Source: Candidatus Nanopelagicales bacterium (lineage in GTDB: Bacteria; Actinomycetota; Actinomycetes; S36-B12). Taken from it: 64,000 bases of DNA. Positions within the stretch are counted from its first letter, which is position 1, and every line of letters starts with the position of its first letter. The notes below the pieces were generated by a model. The model made no database searches. It had not been told where the DNA came from and saw nothing but the letters and a program-made list of their open reading frames with translations. Shown in pieces: positions 17,349-25,833 of the stretch. The DNA is taken from positions 1 through 64,000 of the forward strand of contig JAGYJJ010000004.1 in NCBI GenBank assembly GCA_018402235.1, read 5' to 3'. The position numbers and the translations under genes are program-made.

Positions 17349-18326
17349 ATGAGTCAGATGCGAGCAGCGATGTATTCCTCCGTGGGGCCGGCGGCTGAAG
17401 TTCTGCAGGTAGATCGGGTGGCGATTCCCAAGCCGGGTCCGAATCAGGTGCGGGTGCGTCTTTCTTTTTCAGGCGTGAACCCCACGGATGTGAAATCTCG
17501 ATTGGGTGCAGTTCCTCGGGACATTGCGGAGTTCCAGATCCCGCATCAAGACGGTGCCGGGGTGATCGACATCGTTGGTGCGAACGTGGATCCCGCTCGT
17601 ATCGGTGAGCGTGTGTGGGTCATGCTCGCGGCGTCGGATTCGGTCTACGGCACGGCAGCGGAGTACTGCGTGGTGGACGTGGGCTTGGTTCGAGCGTTAC
17701 CGGAGTCGATTCCCTTCGAATTGGGTGCAACGCTGGGTGTTCCGGCGGTTACCGCAGCACATTGCGTTCTAGGCGACGGCGCGGTGGCTGGGCAAGTGGT
17801 ACTCGTGCACGGGGGTGCTGGTGGTGTGGGCCGGTGCGCCATCGAGATCGCGAAGTGGGCCGGCGCGACTGTGGTGGCAACGGCATCGACTGATGCCAAG
17901 CGCGCGGTGGCGATGTCCGCTGGCGCGGATCACGTATTCGACTATCGCGATGAATCGGCGGTCGCGGATGTGCTCGCTGCTGTGGGGCCGGTGGATCGGA
18001 TCATCGAGGTGAATCTTCCGGCGAATCTGGAATTCGATTTGGGTGTGAGCAGGCCTGGCAGCGTCGTCGCCTGCTATGCCGCTGACGGTGATGACCCGGT
18101 GATACCGCGTCGTCGTCTCATGACCGCGAACCTGACCCTGCAATTCATGTTGCTGTACACGCTGGCGCCTGCTGCGTTGAGTGCTGCGGTTTCTGCGGTG
18201 GAATCGGCGCTCGCGGACGGGGCGTTGACGATGCCGCCGGTGCGGTTCTTCGAGTTGGAGGAGATCGTGGCTGCGCATGAAGCGCAGGAAGGGGGATCGG
18301 CGGAGCGGGTGCTGATTCGCTGTTGA
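17349..18326 (+). CDS. NADPH:quinone oxidoreductase-like MDR-family enzyme
   Basis: The 325-residue protein has the medium-chain dehydrogenase/reductase plan. The N-terminal GroES-like half includes SGVNPTDVKSRLG and IPHQDGAGVIDIVG, then a Rossmann half with VLVHGGAGGVGRCAIEIAKW for NADPH. The zinc-binding Cys residues of alcohol dehydrogenases are absent, so a zinc-free quinone or enone reductase is likely. The ATG start follows a short spacer after the divergent kinase gene. A role in the RiPP pathway is possible only by position; it could equally be a stand-alone redox gene. Confidence 0.88.
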   Translation: MSQMRAAMYSSVGPAAEVLQVDRVAIPKPGPNQVRVRLSFSGVNPTDVKSRLGAVPRDIAEFQIPHQDGAGVIDIVGANVDPARIGERVWVMLAASDSVYGTAAEYCVVDVGLVRALPESIPFELGATLGVPAVTAAHCVLGDGAVAGQVVLVHGGAGGVGRCAIEIAKWAGATVVATASTDAKRAVAMSAGADHVFDYRDESAVADVLAAVGPVDRIIEVNLPANLEFDLGVSRPGSVVACYAADGDDPVIPRRRLMTANLTLQFMLLYTLAPAALSAAVSAVESALADGALTMPPVRFFELEEIVAAHEAQEGGSAERVLIRC

Positions 18327-18356
18327 TCGTGGCTTATGGAATCTAGGCTGACGCGT

Positions 18357-18551
18357 GTGGAATCCGTGAGCATTAACGTGTCCGAGCAGACGCATCGAGC
18401 GCTGAGCGACTTGGCTGAGGAGATGGGAATGACCATGGGGGACACCTTGGCGGTCGCTGTCAGGCGGTTGATTCAGCACCATATGGGTCAAGACTTGACG
18501 GCTCGGCTCGATGCGGAGGAGATCGATTGGCTGGAAGCCGACTTGAGCTGA
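18357..18551 (+). CDS. Small ribbon-helix-helix / antitoxin-like protein
   Basis: The 64-residue product begins at a GTG; an ATG at 18336 and a GTG at 18366 are alternatives. SVSINVSEQTHRALSDLAEE followed by MTMGDTLAVAVRRLIQHH is the strand-helix-helix layout of Arc/MetJ or VapB/MazE-type DNA-binding antitoxins. An acidic tail (LDAEEIDWLEADLS) could contact a toxin, but no toxin gene follows: the next 297 bases are non-coding. It may be an orphan antitoxin, a small regulator, or the remainder of a lost pair. Confidence 0.65.
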   Translation: MESVSINVSEQTHRALSDLAEEMGMTMGDTLAVAVRRLIQHHMGQDLTARLDAEEIDWLEADLS

Positions 18552-18848
18552 AGGTCTCCGTCTGTTGAGGGAGATGTTGACTCGTCTGTCCGAAGATGTC
18601 AGCATTGGGATGCTCCCGGTCTGCGGACACGGTGAGAAGAAGGCCCCGGTGAGCCCGCGTGGAACGTGGGCCCTGGGGCTGACGCCTTTTTGGGTGGCGT
18701 CGTGAGTTATCAGGTTGGGCACGTGGCGATCCACAGGCCAAGGGGCGGATTCGGCCATTGGCTCATCTGACCTGCTGACTGGGAGCCCAGGGGATCCCCA
18801 GCCAGGCACGATGCGTCAGATGTCAGGGCGTAGGGAGACAATGGGGCT
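18552..18848 (+). ncRNA. Hairpin-rich spacer upstream of rseP (candidate structured leader or sRNA)
   Basis: No gene is seen, but five stems can be drawn in 18552-18705. GGTCTCC pairs with GGGAGAT. GTCCG and CGGAC enclose AGCAT-TGGG-ATGCT. GCCCC and GGGGC enclose GCCCGCGT-GGA-ACGTGGGC. GACGCC pairs with GGCGTC around a T-rich loop. Nested stems of this density are unusual for a plain spacer. I match it to no known riboswitch or RNA family. It could be a multi-stem leader of rseP, an sRNA, or tandem terminators without a T-run. Confidence 0.35.
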
Positions 18849-20177
18849 ATGGCTTTGGAAATCCTTGGCATCACGCTGTTCGTGCTGCTCATCGGCGCTT
18901 CCATCGCCCTGCATGAAATAGGCCACCTGGTTCCGGCCAAGAAGTTCGGAGTGCGGGTCACCGATTACATGGTCGGCTTCGGCCCCACGATCTGGTCCAA
19001 GGTGCGCGGGGAGACCCGATACGGCATCAAGGCGTTCCCCGTGGGCGGGTATATCCGGATGATCGGGATGTTGCCGCCGGGCAAAGACGATCCCGAAGGC
19101 ACCGCGCGTTCCATGAACACCGGTCGCTTCGCGGCGATGGTGGCGCAGGCCCGGCAGCAATCGCTGGAGGAAATCCAGCCCGGTGATGAAAGCCGGGTGT
19201 TCTACAAGCTACCGGTCCGCAAGCGTGTTGTGATCATGCTCGGCGGGCCGTTCATGAACTTGTTCTTGGCGTTTGCGTTATTCGGCATCGTGCTCGTGGG
19301 CATCGGGCTTCCTGCGCCCACTACCGGCGTTAATTCCGTGATCGCTTGCACGCCAACGGTCGAACAGCCGTCGGGTGATGTGTTGCCTTCGGGTGCGTGC
19401 CCAGCAGGAACTGTGCCCACGCCGGCTGCTGCCGCAGGGTTGGAGCCGGGCGATGTGATCGTGTCGATCGGGCCGATCGCTTCGTCATCGTGGGACGACC
19501 TCACGTCGTGGATCCGCGCCAACCCGGGTCGGTCCACCGATGTGGTGGTGCAGCGCGATGGCGGGCAATTAACCCTGCCGTTGACAGTGGCCGATGTCGA
19601 GCGGCCCGTTTATGACGAGATGGGCGAACCCACCGGTGCGGCGGAGCAGGTCGGCTTCCTGGGCGTGAGTCCGACGTTTGAGTATCAAACCCAACCTGTT
19701 ACCGCCGTGCCGGCGTATATGTGGGACCTCACTTACCGCTCAGCAGCAGCGTTGGTGTCGCTACCGATCCGCGTGTACGAGTTGGTTGATGAGACGTTGA
19801 TCGGCGGGGGAGAGCGCTCACTGGATTCGCCGGTATCGGTGGTCGGTGCTTCGCGCCTGGGCGGTGAGATCGCAGCGATGGAGCAGCCCGTTACTTCCAA
19901 GATCGCGATCTTCTTGGGACTTGCTGCTTCGCTGAATCTGTTCTTGTTCTTGTTCAACCTTCTTCCGATCTTGCCGCTGGACGGCGGACACGTTGCTGGC
20001 GCCTTGTACGAATCGGTGAAGCGCTTCGTTGCGCGAGTTCGCGGCAAGCCCGACCCTGGACCGGTCGACACCGCCAAGTTGCTGCCCGTGGCGTACGTGG
20101 TGGCCGGTGTGTTGCTGGCCGTGGGTGTTGTGGTGATCTGGGCGGATTTGGTTCGGCCCATAACTCTCGGGGGCTAG
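18849..20177 (+). CDS. rseP: Site-2 intramembrane metalloprotease (RseP/Rip1 family)
   Basis: This 442-residue M50 protease cleaves membrane-bound regulators such as anti-sigma factors within the membrane. The zinc motif HEIGH (His22, Glu23, His26) lies in the first membrane helix, followed by the conserved GFGPTIWS segment. A PDZ domain spans about 195-260 (AGLEPGDVIVSIG). The third zinc ligand, Asp, is in NLLPILPLDGGH, and last helices follow. The long loop between the first helix and the PDZ is actinobacterial in style. The chosen ATG puts the HEIGH motif inside helix 1. In many actinobacteria it directly follows dxr; here 16.8 kb separates them. Confidence 0.95.
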   Translation: MALEILGITLFVLLIGASIALHEIGHLVPAKKFGVRVTDYMVGFGPTIWSKVRGETRYGIKAFPVGGYIRMIGMLPPGKDDPEGTARSMNTGRFAAMVAQARQQSLEEIQPGDESRVFYKLPVRKRVVIMLGGPFMNLFLAFALFGIVLVGIGLPAPTTGVNSVIACTPTVEQPSGDVLPSGACPAGTVPTPAAAAGLEPGDVIVSIGPIASSSWDDLTSWIRANPGRSTDVVVQRDGGQLTLPLTVADVERPVYDEMGEPTGAAEQVGFLGVSPTFEYQTQPVTAVPAYMWDLTYRSAAALVSLPIRVYELVDETLIGGGERSLDSPVSVVGASRLGGEIAAMEQPVTSKIAIFLGLAASLNLFLFLFNLLPILPLDGGHVAGALYESVKRFVARVRGKPDPGPVDTAKLLPVAYVVAGVLLAVGVVVIWADLVRPITLGG

Positions 20178-20235
20178 GTCGCGTGAACCTGTTCACACAA
20201 TTGCAGGATTGCCGCTCGCGTGATCTACTCTGCGC

Positions 20236-22461
20236 ATGAAATTCCGGGCTCGCACGCTTTCCTTTCTCGCAGCAAGCGTCGTGGTCGCTGCGACACTGAT
20301 CGCGCCCGGTCCATCGGGTGCGGCGAGCACTGACATCACTGTCGCCAACCCCTTCCCTTACTGCTCGTGGTGGGTTGAGACATCTACACAATCAACGAAC
20401 GTCGCAGAACCCGATACAAACGCGGCTTACTGGACTACCCCGTTCGCGGTAGGAGATTCACCCGTATCTCTCAATGGCGTGTACATCGATGCGCGCTACT
20501 TCTCCGTGCAGGTGTACCGGGCAGACGGTCAACCGGTGGAAGTGCTGGACTCGACTGGGAACCCAACAACTGCATTTTCGACCCTGGCTGACTACTCGAT
20601 CGTGCCGGATGGCGATGGTTCCAATCCATACGAGACGGGCCTTTATGCCGCCGATGCCGTCACGTTCAGCATCGACATAGTTCCCTACGAGCAAGGTCAA
20701 CCCGTCGGAGCTACTTCCCTCAACACATTGCCCATGCCAACGTCAGGCTCCGTCGGCTTCGTAATGATCCGCACGTACGTGCCGAACGCTGAGCCATTAC
20801 CCGCGAATGTCTTGGGCAGCGATGTTCAGCCGGCGGCCTCGGTGCCCCAAGCCTTCGATCTACTCGCAACGGGTCTGCCAACGATTTCCGTCGGCAGTGC
20901 TACCGCAACCACACAACTGCCGCAGTGCTCATCGGACGACGGGGCACGACTGACGTGGTCACCGCCCAGCGGATTGGCAGCCGAAGCGGCCCCGGTCCTC
21001 CTGGAAGCAATCACCGGTCCTCGCTACAAGAACAAGCAAGAGCAAATGGACTCAACTGTGTACCAGGACATTGCCTCCGGAGCCGGTTCGCAACTGTCCT
21101 TCGTTCGCACGAAATCGGCCACCACACCCTTCCCGAATGGCAGCAGCGCCTACGTAGCAGCACCGTATGAACTGCGCCCCGGCCAGGCCGTCGTTGCCTT
21201 TACCAATCTGCCCACAACCCCCTGGAATGCGACGGATACCGGGACCGGTACGGCAACGGGTGCGGCTGCCCAATGGCCCGTGGGTGCAGTCCCGGTGGAC
21301 TGGCAAGACGGAGCGCCCTCGGACTACCAGCTTCGGTACGTGTCTGCATGCAATTACGTGCTTGCCCCGCCGTTCCCCGTGACGAGCGTGGAGTTCGGAT
21401 GTGCAACCGATACGCAATTGCACCAAGTCCCGGCGAATGTTCGCGTCGCCGAGGGTGCCCTCGGAGCACCTCGCATGGTGGTCATCACCTATCCGGGAGA
21501 CAAATTCGAGCCGACCGCGGTGACAGGGGCCTTCACATGGCTTCCGGCCCGGCGCACGAACGCAGACTCGATCCAGGCAATTGCCCTGCGCAACATGTTG
21601 CCGAGCACGAACTTCGTTAATTCCGCAACGCTGGTGGACTACACAACGGAGCAACTCACCACAGCTTCATTGATGGCCCAACAGACAGCAGACGTGATGG
21701 GCGCCTATTACCCCGAGGGCTACATCTGTGAATTAGCAACACTGCGCAAACTGGGACCGATCGAATGCGCGAAGTACGCATCGCAGCGGACCGCGTGCCT
21801 GAGTGCCCTCGCGGATCGCAACGGTCAGAGAGGCGCGGTAGTTCAAGAGCGTGCGGTGCGAGCCTGTCTGGCGGCGTTGAAGCAAGATGTGAGCAGTCGC
21901 GAGTTTGCTCACATACGTGGATGCCTGATCGGCAACGACACCTCGTGCGCCCATCACGACCTTTCTCGGGCCGATCTCACTGATGCTCTTTTCTCGGGGG
22001 CTGATCTTCGTCGATCGCGAATGGCTGCGGCCAACTTGCAAGGTGCGGTCTTGGAGCGTGCCTTGCTGCGTCACGCGCATCTTCCTAATGCCACGTTGGA
22101 AAGTGCGACAGCACAGCTCAGTGATCTCACCGCTGCCAACCTGGCAAGCGTGCAGGCTCGGAATGCCAATTTCCGACAGGCCTCGCTTGAAGTGGCCAAC
22201 CTTCGAGGCGCTGACCTGCGTGGCGCGAATCTTTCTGGTGCGAACTTGCAAGGAGCCGACCTTCGGGGCGCTGACCTGCGGCGAGCCAACTTGAACTCCG
22301 CAGACCTTCGAGGGGCTGATCTCACGGGCGCCCGCCTGGCGGGTGCCTCCACCTCCAGCACCCGGGTGAATTCGCCCGACCAGTTGCCGGGTGCTTCGGG
22401 AGTAGTGGTGGACACCCGGCCTGGGCCGGTGGCCGCGAGCCGAACTGACGGCGTTCGGTAA
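20236..22461 (+). CDS. Secreted protein with C-terminal pentapeptide repeats
   Basis: The 741-residue product opens with a Sec signal peptide (MKFRARTLSFLAASVVVAAT, likely cleavage after GPSGAA). Residues about 35-500 form a large Thr/Ser/Pro-rich extracellular domain I do not recognise. It has many Trp/Tyr strands and an even scatter of Cys that could form disulphides. A Cys-rich helical stretch follows (CELATLRKLGPIECAKYASQ, TACLSALADR). From about 575 to 700, A(D/N)LxxA pentapeptide repeats occur (ADLRGANLSGANLQGADLRG), giving a right-handed quadrilateral helix. The exact target is unknown. Most pentapeptide proteins are cytosolic, so export is notable. Confidence 0.85.
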   Translation: MKFRARTLSFLAASVVVAATLIAPGPSGAASTDITVANPFPYCSWWVETSTQSTNVAEPDTNAAYWTTPFAVGDSPVSLNGVYIDARYFSVQVYRADGQPVEVLDSTGNPTTAFSTLADYSIVPDGDGSNPYETGLYAADAVTFSIDIVPYEQGQPVGATSLNTLPMPTSGSVGFVMIRTYVPNAEPLPANVLGSDVQPAASVPQAFDLLATGLPTISVGSATATTQLPQCSSDDGARLTWSPPSGLAAEAAPVLLEAITGPRYKNKQEQMDSTVYQDIASGAGSQLSFVRTKSATTPFPNGSSAYVAAPYELRPGQAVVAFTNLPTTPWNATDTGTGTATGAAAQWPVGAVPVDWQDGAPSDYQLRYVSACNYVLAPPFPVTSVEFGCATDTQLHQVPANVRVAEGALGAPRMVVITYPGDKFEPTAVTGAFTWLPARRTNADSIQAIALRNMLPSTNFVNSATLVDYTTEQLTTASLMAQQTADVMGAYYPEGYICELATLRKLGPIECAKYASQRTACLSALADRNGQRGAVVQERAVRACLAALKQDVSSREFAHIRGCLIGNDTSCAHHDLSRADLTDALFSGADLRRSRMAAANLQGAVLERALLRHAHLPNATLESATAQLSDLTAANLASVQARNANFRQASLEVANLRGADLRGANLSGANLQGADLRGADLRRANLNSADLRGADLTGARLAGASTSSTRVNSPDQLPGASGVVVDTRPGPVAASRTDGVR

Positions 22462-22475
22462 TCCACGGTCTTAGT

Positions 22476-22751
22476 TCAGTAGTCGTACAAGCACCAACCG
22501 TTGGTGAACTTCCACGGCTCGATTCGCTCGTCGAGAAACTTCGTGCCGCGCCAGGCCTCGCCGCTTTCTGAGATTCCCCAGTAGGCCAGGTGATACAGCA
22601 TCGCTCGGATGGCCTTGGGTGGAATCTGATGCACGTTGACCCAGCGTTCGCCTTCCTTGGTGACCAGCCACATCTCGCTCCCCTTGAAGCGCAGGGCGAA
22701 GTCGGCTGTGAGACTTAGTTGCATCCAGATCGGGTATCCGCCGTTGGGCAT
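22476..22751 (-). CDS. Small hypothetical protein
   Basis: This is a 91-residue, Trp/Tyr-rich protein (MPNGGYPIWMQLSLTADFAL, WKFTNGWCLYDY at the end) with no signal or membrane segment. The ATG at 22751 was chosen because AAAGGA lies about eight bases upstream; a longer frame reaches 22808 but lacks this site. I do not recognise a family. It converges on the pentapeptide-repeat gene with a 14-base gap and is preceded by a strong hairpin (GCACCCCC-GTA-GGGGGTGC, 22809-22827) in its 5' region. Confidence 0.6.
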   Translation of the reverse strand: MPNGGYPIWMQLSLTADFALRFKGSEMWLVTKEGERWVNVHQIPPKAIRAMLYHLAYWGISESGEAWRGTKFLDERIEPWKFTNGWCLYDY

Positions 22752-23033
22752 GATGATCGTCCTTTCGGAGAGTGAAGTGCCGCTTCGTTGCGGCTGATCA
22801 CCACACATGCACCCCCGTAGGGGGTGCTAAGACCGCGCGCGCGAGGGGGCTGATTCAGCCCTGTGGATAGTCGTTCGCGCGAACAGGCGGGAGTGCCTAC
22901 CGTCAAGACGTGAGGCAAAGGCTGGACAGCGAGAACGCGGGCCCGAGGTTACTCGGACCCGCGCTTGGAACTCGAACGGAAAGACCTGCCTCCGCTTATG
23001 CGCCCATGGTACCTCCCAGGAGAGAGGTGAGCA
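22752..23033. other. Intergenic region with two strong hairpins
   Basis: Two inverted repeats stand out. GCACCCCC-GTA-GGGGGTGC at 22809-22827 has eight perfect base pairs. A longer stem lies at about 22936-22963, with CGCGGG and CCGAG arms closing on a GTTA loop and one mismatch. Neither has a T-run. The rest is a divergent promoter region for the genes at 22751 (minus) and 23034 (plus). Confidence 0.5.
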
Positions 23034-23759
23034 ATGCTGAATGAGGCGGCCGCACGTCGGCACATCTCCGATCATCGGTTTTCCGCCTACCGCGAGGGCC
23101 TCACGTTCGAGGATGCGCTGCGTCAGTACGACTGGAACATCGCCTTATCTGCAGCTGTCTACGAGTCACTCCATCGAGTCGAGGTGACTTTGCGCAATGC
23201 CTTGGATCGGGAATTGTCTTTGTGGAACGAAGGGCAGATTGATACGCGCACCTCGTTGACGTTCGGGCGCGAATGGTTAGTCAATCCAGCGCCTTTGCTG
23301 AGCCGCCTCTTGGGATCTTCATGGGAGAAGGCCCGGACAAGGGTCGCCCGCCAATCACGCTCCTGGCCTAGAAAGGCGGTACAGATGCACGCGGATGTCT
23401 TGGCGCAATTGCCGTTCTCTGCGTGGCGTTTCCTACTTCCTGACAAGGATCCAGGAAGGCGGTTGCTGTGGGAGCAAGCTACGCGCTGGGCATTTCCAGG
23501 CTGGGAAGGAGATTCACTCGTCCTAACAAGAAATGTGGCCGGTCTGGTGAAGTTGCGAAATCGCGTCGCTCACCTTGAGCCAATAGTTCGACCGGGGTAT
23601 GTCGAACGGCAATTGGCCGCGATGCGGCGAGTCGTGGGTGCGATTGACCCTGTTGCGGAGGTCTGGCTGGTCTCTCAACAGCGGATTTCGACGGTCCTGA
23701 AAGACCGCCCTAGCCGGGCGGCGTCGCCGAGAAGCAGTGGAGTTGGCGGTCAGCCATAA
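23034..23759 (+). CDS. Abi_2-family (AbiD/F-like) HEPN protein
   Basis: The 241-residue protein fits the Abi_2 family, which includes abortive-infection proteins AbiD and AbiF. It has [20 protein letters not shown] at the N-terminus, then [15 protein letters not shown], and the HEPN RNase motif R-x4-H at 175-180 ([12 protein letters not shown]) near the C-terminus. The family acts against phage, probably by RNA cleavage upon infection. The ATG follows AGGAGAGGTGAGC. It lies between rseP and ispG in an insertion with a small ORF and a secreted repeat protein. No modification or restriction genes are next to it. Confidence 0.8.
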   Translation: MLNEAAARRHISDHRFSAYREGLTFEDALRQYDWNIALSAAVYESLHRVEVTLRNALDRELSLWNEGQIDTRTSLTFGREWLVNPAPLLSRLLGSSWEKARTRVARQSRSWPRKAVQMHADVLAQLPFSAWRFLLPDKDPGRRLLWEQATRWAFPGWEGDSLVLTRNVAGLVKLRNRVAHLEPIVRPGYVERQLAAMRRVVGAIDPVAEVWLVSQQRISTVLKDRPSRAASPRSSGVGGQP

Positions 23760-23766
23760 TGCTGGG

Positions 23767-24939
23767 GTGTCAATAAGCCTGGGAATGCCCGCAGCCCCGC
23801 CGCCGGTGGTGGCGCCTCGTCGTAAGTCGCGTCAGATAGTTCTTCGCCACGACAAGCACCCGGTTGCCGTGGGTGGGGACGCGCCGGTGAGCGTGCAGTC
23901 GATGGCTACGACGGTCACGGCCGATATCAATGCGACCTTGCAGCAGATCGCGGAATTGACCGCAGCTGGTTGCCAGGTAGTGCGGGTGGCTGTGCCCTCG
24001 CAGGATGATGCTGATGCGCTGCCGATCATCGCCAAGAAGTCCGGCATTCCGGTTGTAGCGGACATTCACTTCCAGCCCAAGTACGTGTTCGCGGCGTTGG
24101 AAGCTGGGTGCGCGGGTGTTCGGGTGAACCCGGGCAACATCAAGCAGTTCGACGACAAAGTCGGGGAGATCGCGCGCGCAGCGAAGGACATGGGCACACC
24201 GATTCGCATCGGCGTGAACGCCGGTTCCTTGGATAAGCGTTTGATGGAGAAGTACGGCAAAGCGACTCCCGAAGCGCTAGTCGAGTCCGCGTTGTGGGAA
24301 GCGTCGCTGTTCGAGGAACACGATTTCCGCGACATCAAGATCTCGGTCAAGCACCATGATCCGGTGATCATGATGCAGGCGTACATGCAACTTGCCGAGC
24401 AGTGCGACTACCCGCTGCACCTGGGCGTGACCGAAGCTGGTCCCACATTCCAAGGAACCATCAAATCTGCGGTTGCCTTCGGTGGTTTGCTCTCGCGCGG
24501 CATCGGCGACACCATCCGCGTCTCGCTGTCCGCCCCGCCCATCGAGGAAGTCCGGGTGGGCTTGCAGATTTTGGAATCGCTGAACCTGCGCGAGCGGGGC
24601 CTGGAAATCGTGTCATGTCCTTCCTGCGGACGCGCGCAGGTAGACGTCTACACACTCGCTGAGCAAGTAACAGCCGGGCTCGAGGGCCTGGAAGTTCCCT
24701 TGCGCGTGGCGGTGATGGGTTGTGTGGTGAACGGGCCGGGCGAAGCAAGAGATGCCGACCTAGGCGTTGCCTCGGGCAATGGCAAGGGACAGATCTTCGT
24801 CAAGGGTGAGGTCATCAAGACCGTGCCGGAGTCCCAGATCGTGGAGACACTGATCGAAGAGGCCATGCGCCTGGCCGAGCAGATGGAAGGCGAATCGGGG
24901 CAAACCGATAGTCGAAACCGTCTAGGTTTTCACTCGTGA
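23767..24939 (+). CDS. ispG: 4-hydroxy-3-methylbut-2-enyl-diphosphate synthase
   Basis: IspG (GcpE) converts MEcPP to HMBPP in the MEP pathway with a [4Fe-4S] cluster. TIM-barrel signatures run from [17 protein letters not shown] through [14 protein letters not shown] and GVRVNPGNI to [18 protein letters not shown]. The cluster ligands are in [12 protein letters not shown] and [20 protein letters not shown]. The compact two-domain bacterial form (about 390 residues) is present. GTG at 23767 is the best start just after the Abi gene stop; ATG at 23785 is an alternative. The stop overlaps the GNAT gene by four bases (GTGA), suggesting an operon with it and proS. Confidence 0.95.
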   Translation: MSISLGMPAAPPPVVAPRRKSRQIVLRHDKHPVAVGGDAPVSVQSMATTVTADINATLQQIAELTAAGCQVVRVAVPSQDDADALPIIAKKSGIPVVADIHFQPKYVFAALEAGCAGVRVNPGNIKQFDDKVGEIARAAKDMGTPIRIGVNAGSLDKRLMEKYGKATPEALVESALWEASLFEEHDFRDIKISVKHHDPVIMMQAYMQLAEQCDYPLHLGVTEAGPTFQGTIKSAVAFGGLLSRGIGDTIRVSLSAPPIEEVRVGLQILESLNLRERGLEIVSCPSCGRAQVDVYTLAEQVTAGLEGLEVPLRVAVMGCVVNGPGEARDADLGVASGNGKGQIFVKGEVIKTVPESQIVETLIEEAMRLAEQMEGESGQTDSRNRLGFHS

Positions 24940-25802
24940 CCACGTTCGCCGGTGAGGGCAAGTCCCTGGTCGGCTACGTCCGGCAACTGACGCCCACAGA
25001 TCTGGGTGCAGCAGAGGAGTTGCTTCGCGCCGATCCGGTCACCAACTGCTTTATGGACGCCCGAGTTCGCCTGGCCGGTGTGGATCCGTGGCGCCTGGGC
25101 GGGGACATGTGGGGTTACTTCGACGAAGATCGGTTGACATCACTCGTCTACGCGGGAGCGAACCTGATTCCCGTTGCCACCACGCCCGCCTCGCGCGCAG
25201 CGTTCGCCGATCGGTTGCGCCCAATGCCCCGCAGGTGTTCATCCTTTGTGGGACCGGCGCAGGAAGTTTTGGATTTGTGGCGGCTACTCGAGCCGGCGTG
25301 GGGACCGGCGCGCGAGGTGCGCCCGGAGCAACCGCTGCTGGTGATGGATACCGACCCGCAACTAGACGCCGATCCGCTGGTGCGGTGCGCCGATATTTCG
25401 GAGCTGGATCTGGTGGTGCCTGCTTGCATCGACATGTTTACCGAAGAAGTTGGTGTGTCCCCGGTCCGCGGTGGGGCGGGAACCGCGTATCGCGGACGCA
25501 TCGAGGAGTTGGTCCGATCCGGGCGATCCTTCGTGCGGATTGTTGATGGGCGGATCCAGTTCAAGGCCGAAGTGGGAGCATCAACGCCCCAGGCGTGTCA
25601 GTTGCAAGGTGTGTGGGTGACACCAGAGTTGCGCGGGCGCGGATTGTCCGAGCCGGCGTTGGCGCAGGTGGTGCGCTTGGCTCGATCCACGATCGCCCCC
25701 GTGGTGTCCTTGTATGTCAATTCGTTCAATACGGCCGCGTTGCAGGCATACGCCGCGGTGGGCTTTCGCCCGTACGGACAGTTCGCAACGGTTTTGTTCT
25801 AG
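24936..25802 (+). CDS. GNAT-family acetyltransferase with N-terminal DUF4081-like domain
   Basis: The 288-residue protein has a C-terminal GNAT domain. [20 protein letters not shown] is the acetyl-CoA pyrophosphate loop, and [20 protein letters not shown] is the last helix. The N-terminal half ([40 protein letters not shown]) matches the DUF4081 domain that precedes GNAT in actinobacteria. In that lineage this gene lies between ispG and proS, as here. Its substrate is unknown. The GTG start overlaps the ispG stop. The end lies just before the proS ribosome site. Confidence 0.9.
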   Translation: MTTFAGEGKSLVGYVRQLTPTDLGAAEELLRADPVTNCFMDARVRLAGVDPWRLGGDMWGYFDEDRLTSLVYAGANLIPVATTPASRAAFADRLRPMPRRCSSFVGPAQEVLDLWRLLEPAWGPAREVRPEQPLLVMDTDPQLDADPLVRCADISELDLVVPACIDMFTEEVGVSPVRGGAGTAYRGRIEELVRSGRSFVRIVDGRIQFKAEVGASTPQACQLQGVWVTPELRGRGLSEPALAQVVRLARSTIAPVVSLYVNSFNTAALQAYAAVGFRPYGQFATVLF

Positions 25803-25833
25803 TGTTCGGGTTCCGATGGAGAGGACAACCCCT

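Noticed and set aside
18357-18551. Complete toxin-antitoxin pair
   Set aside because: The antitoxin-like gene has no toxin ORF upstream or downstream.
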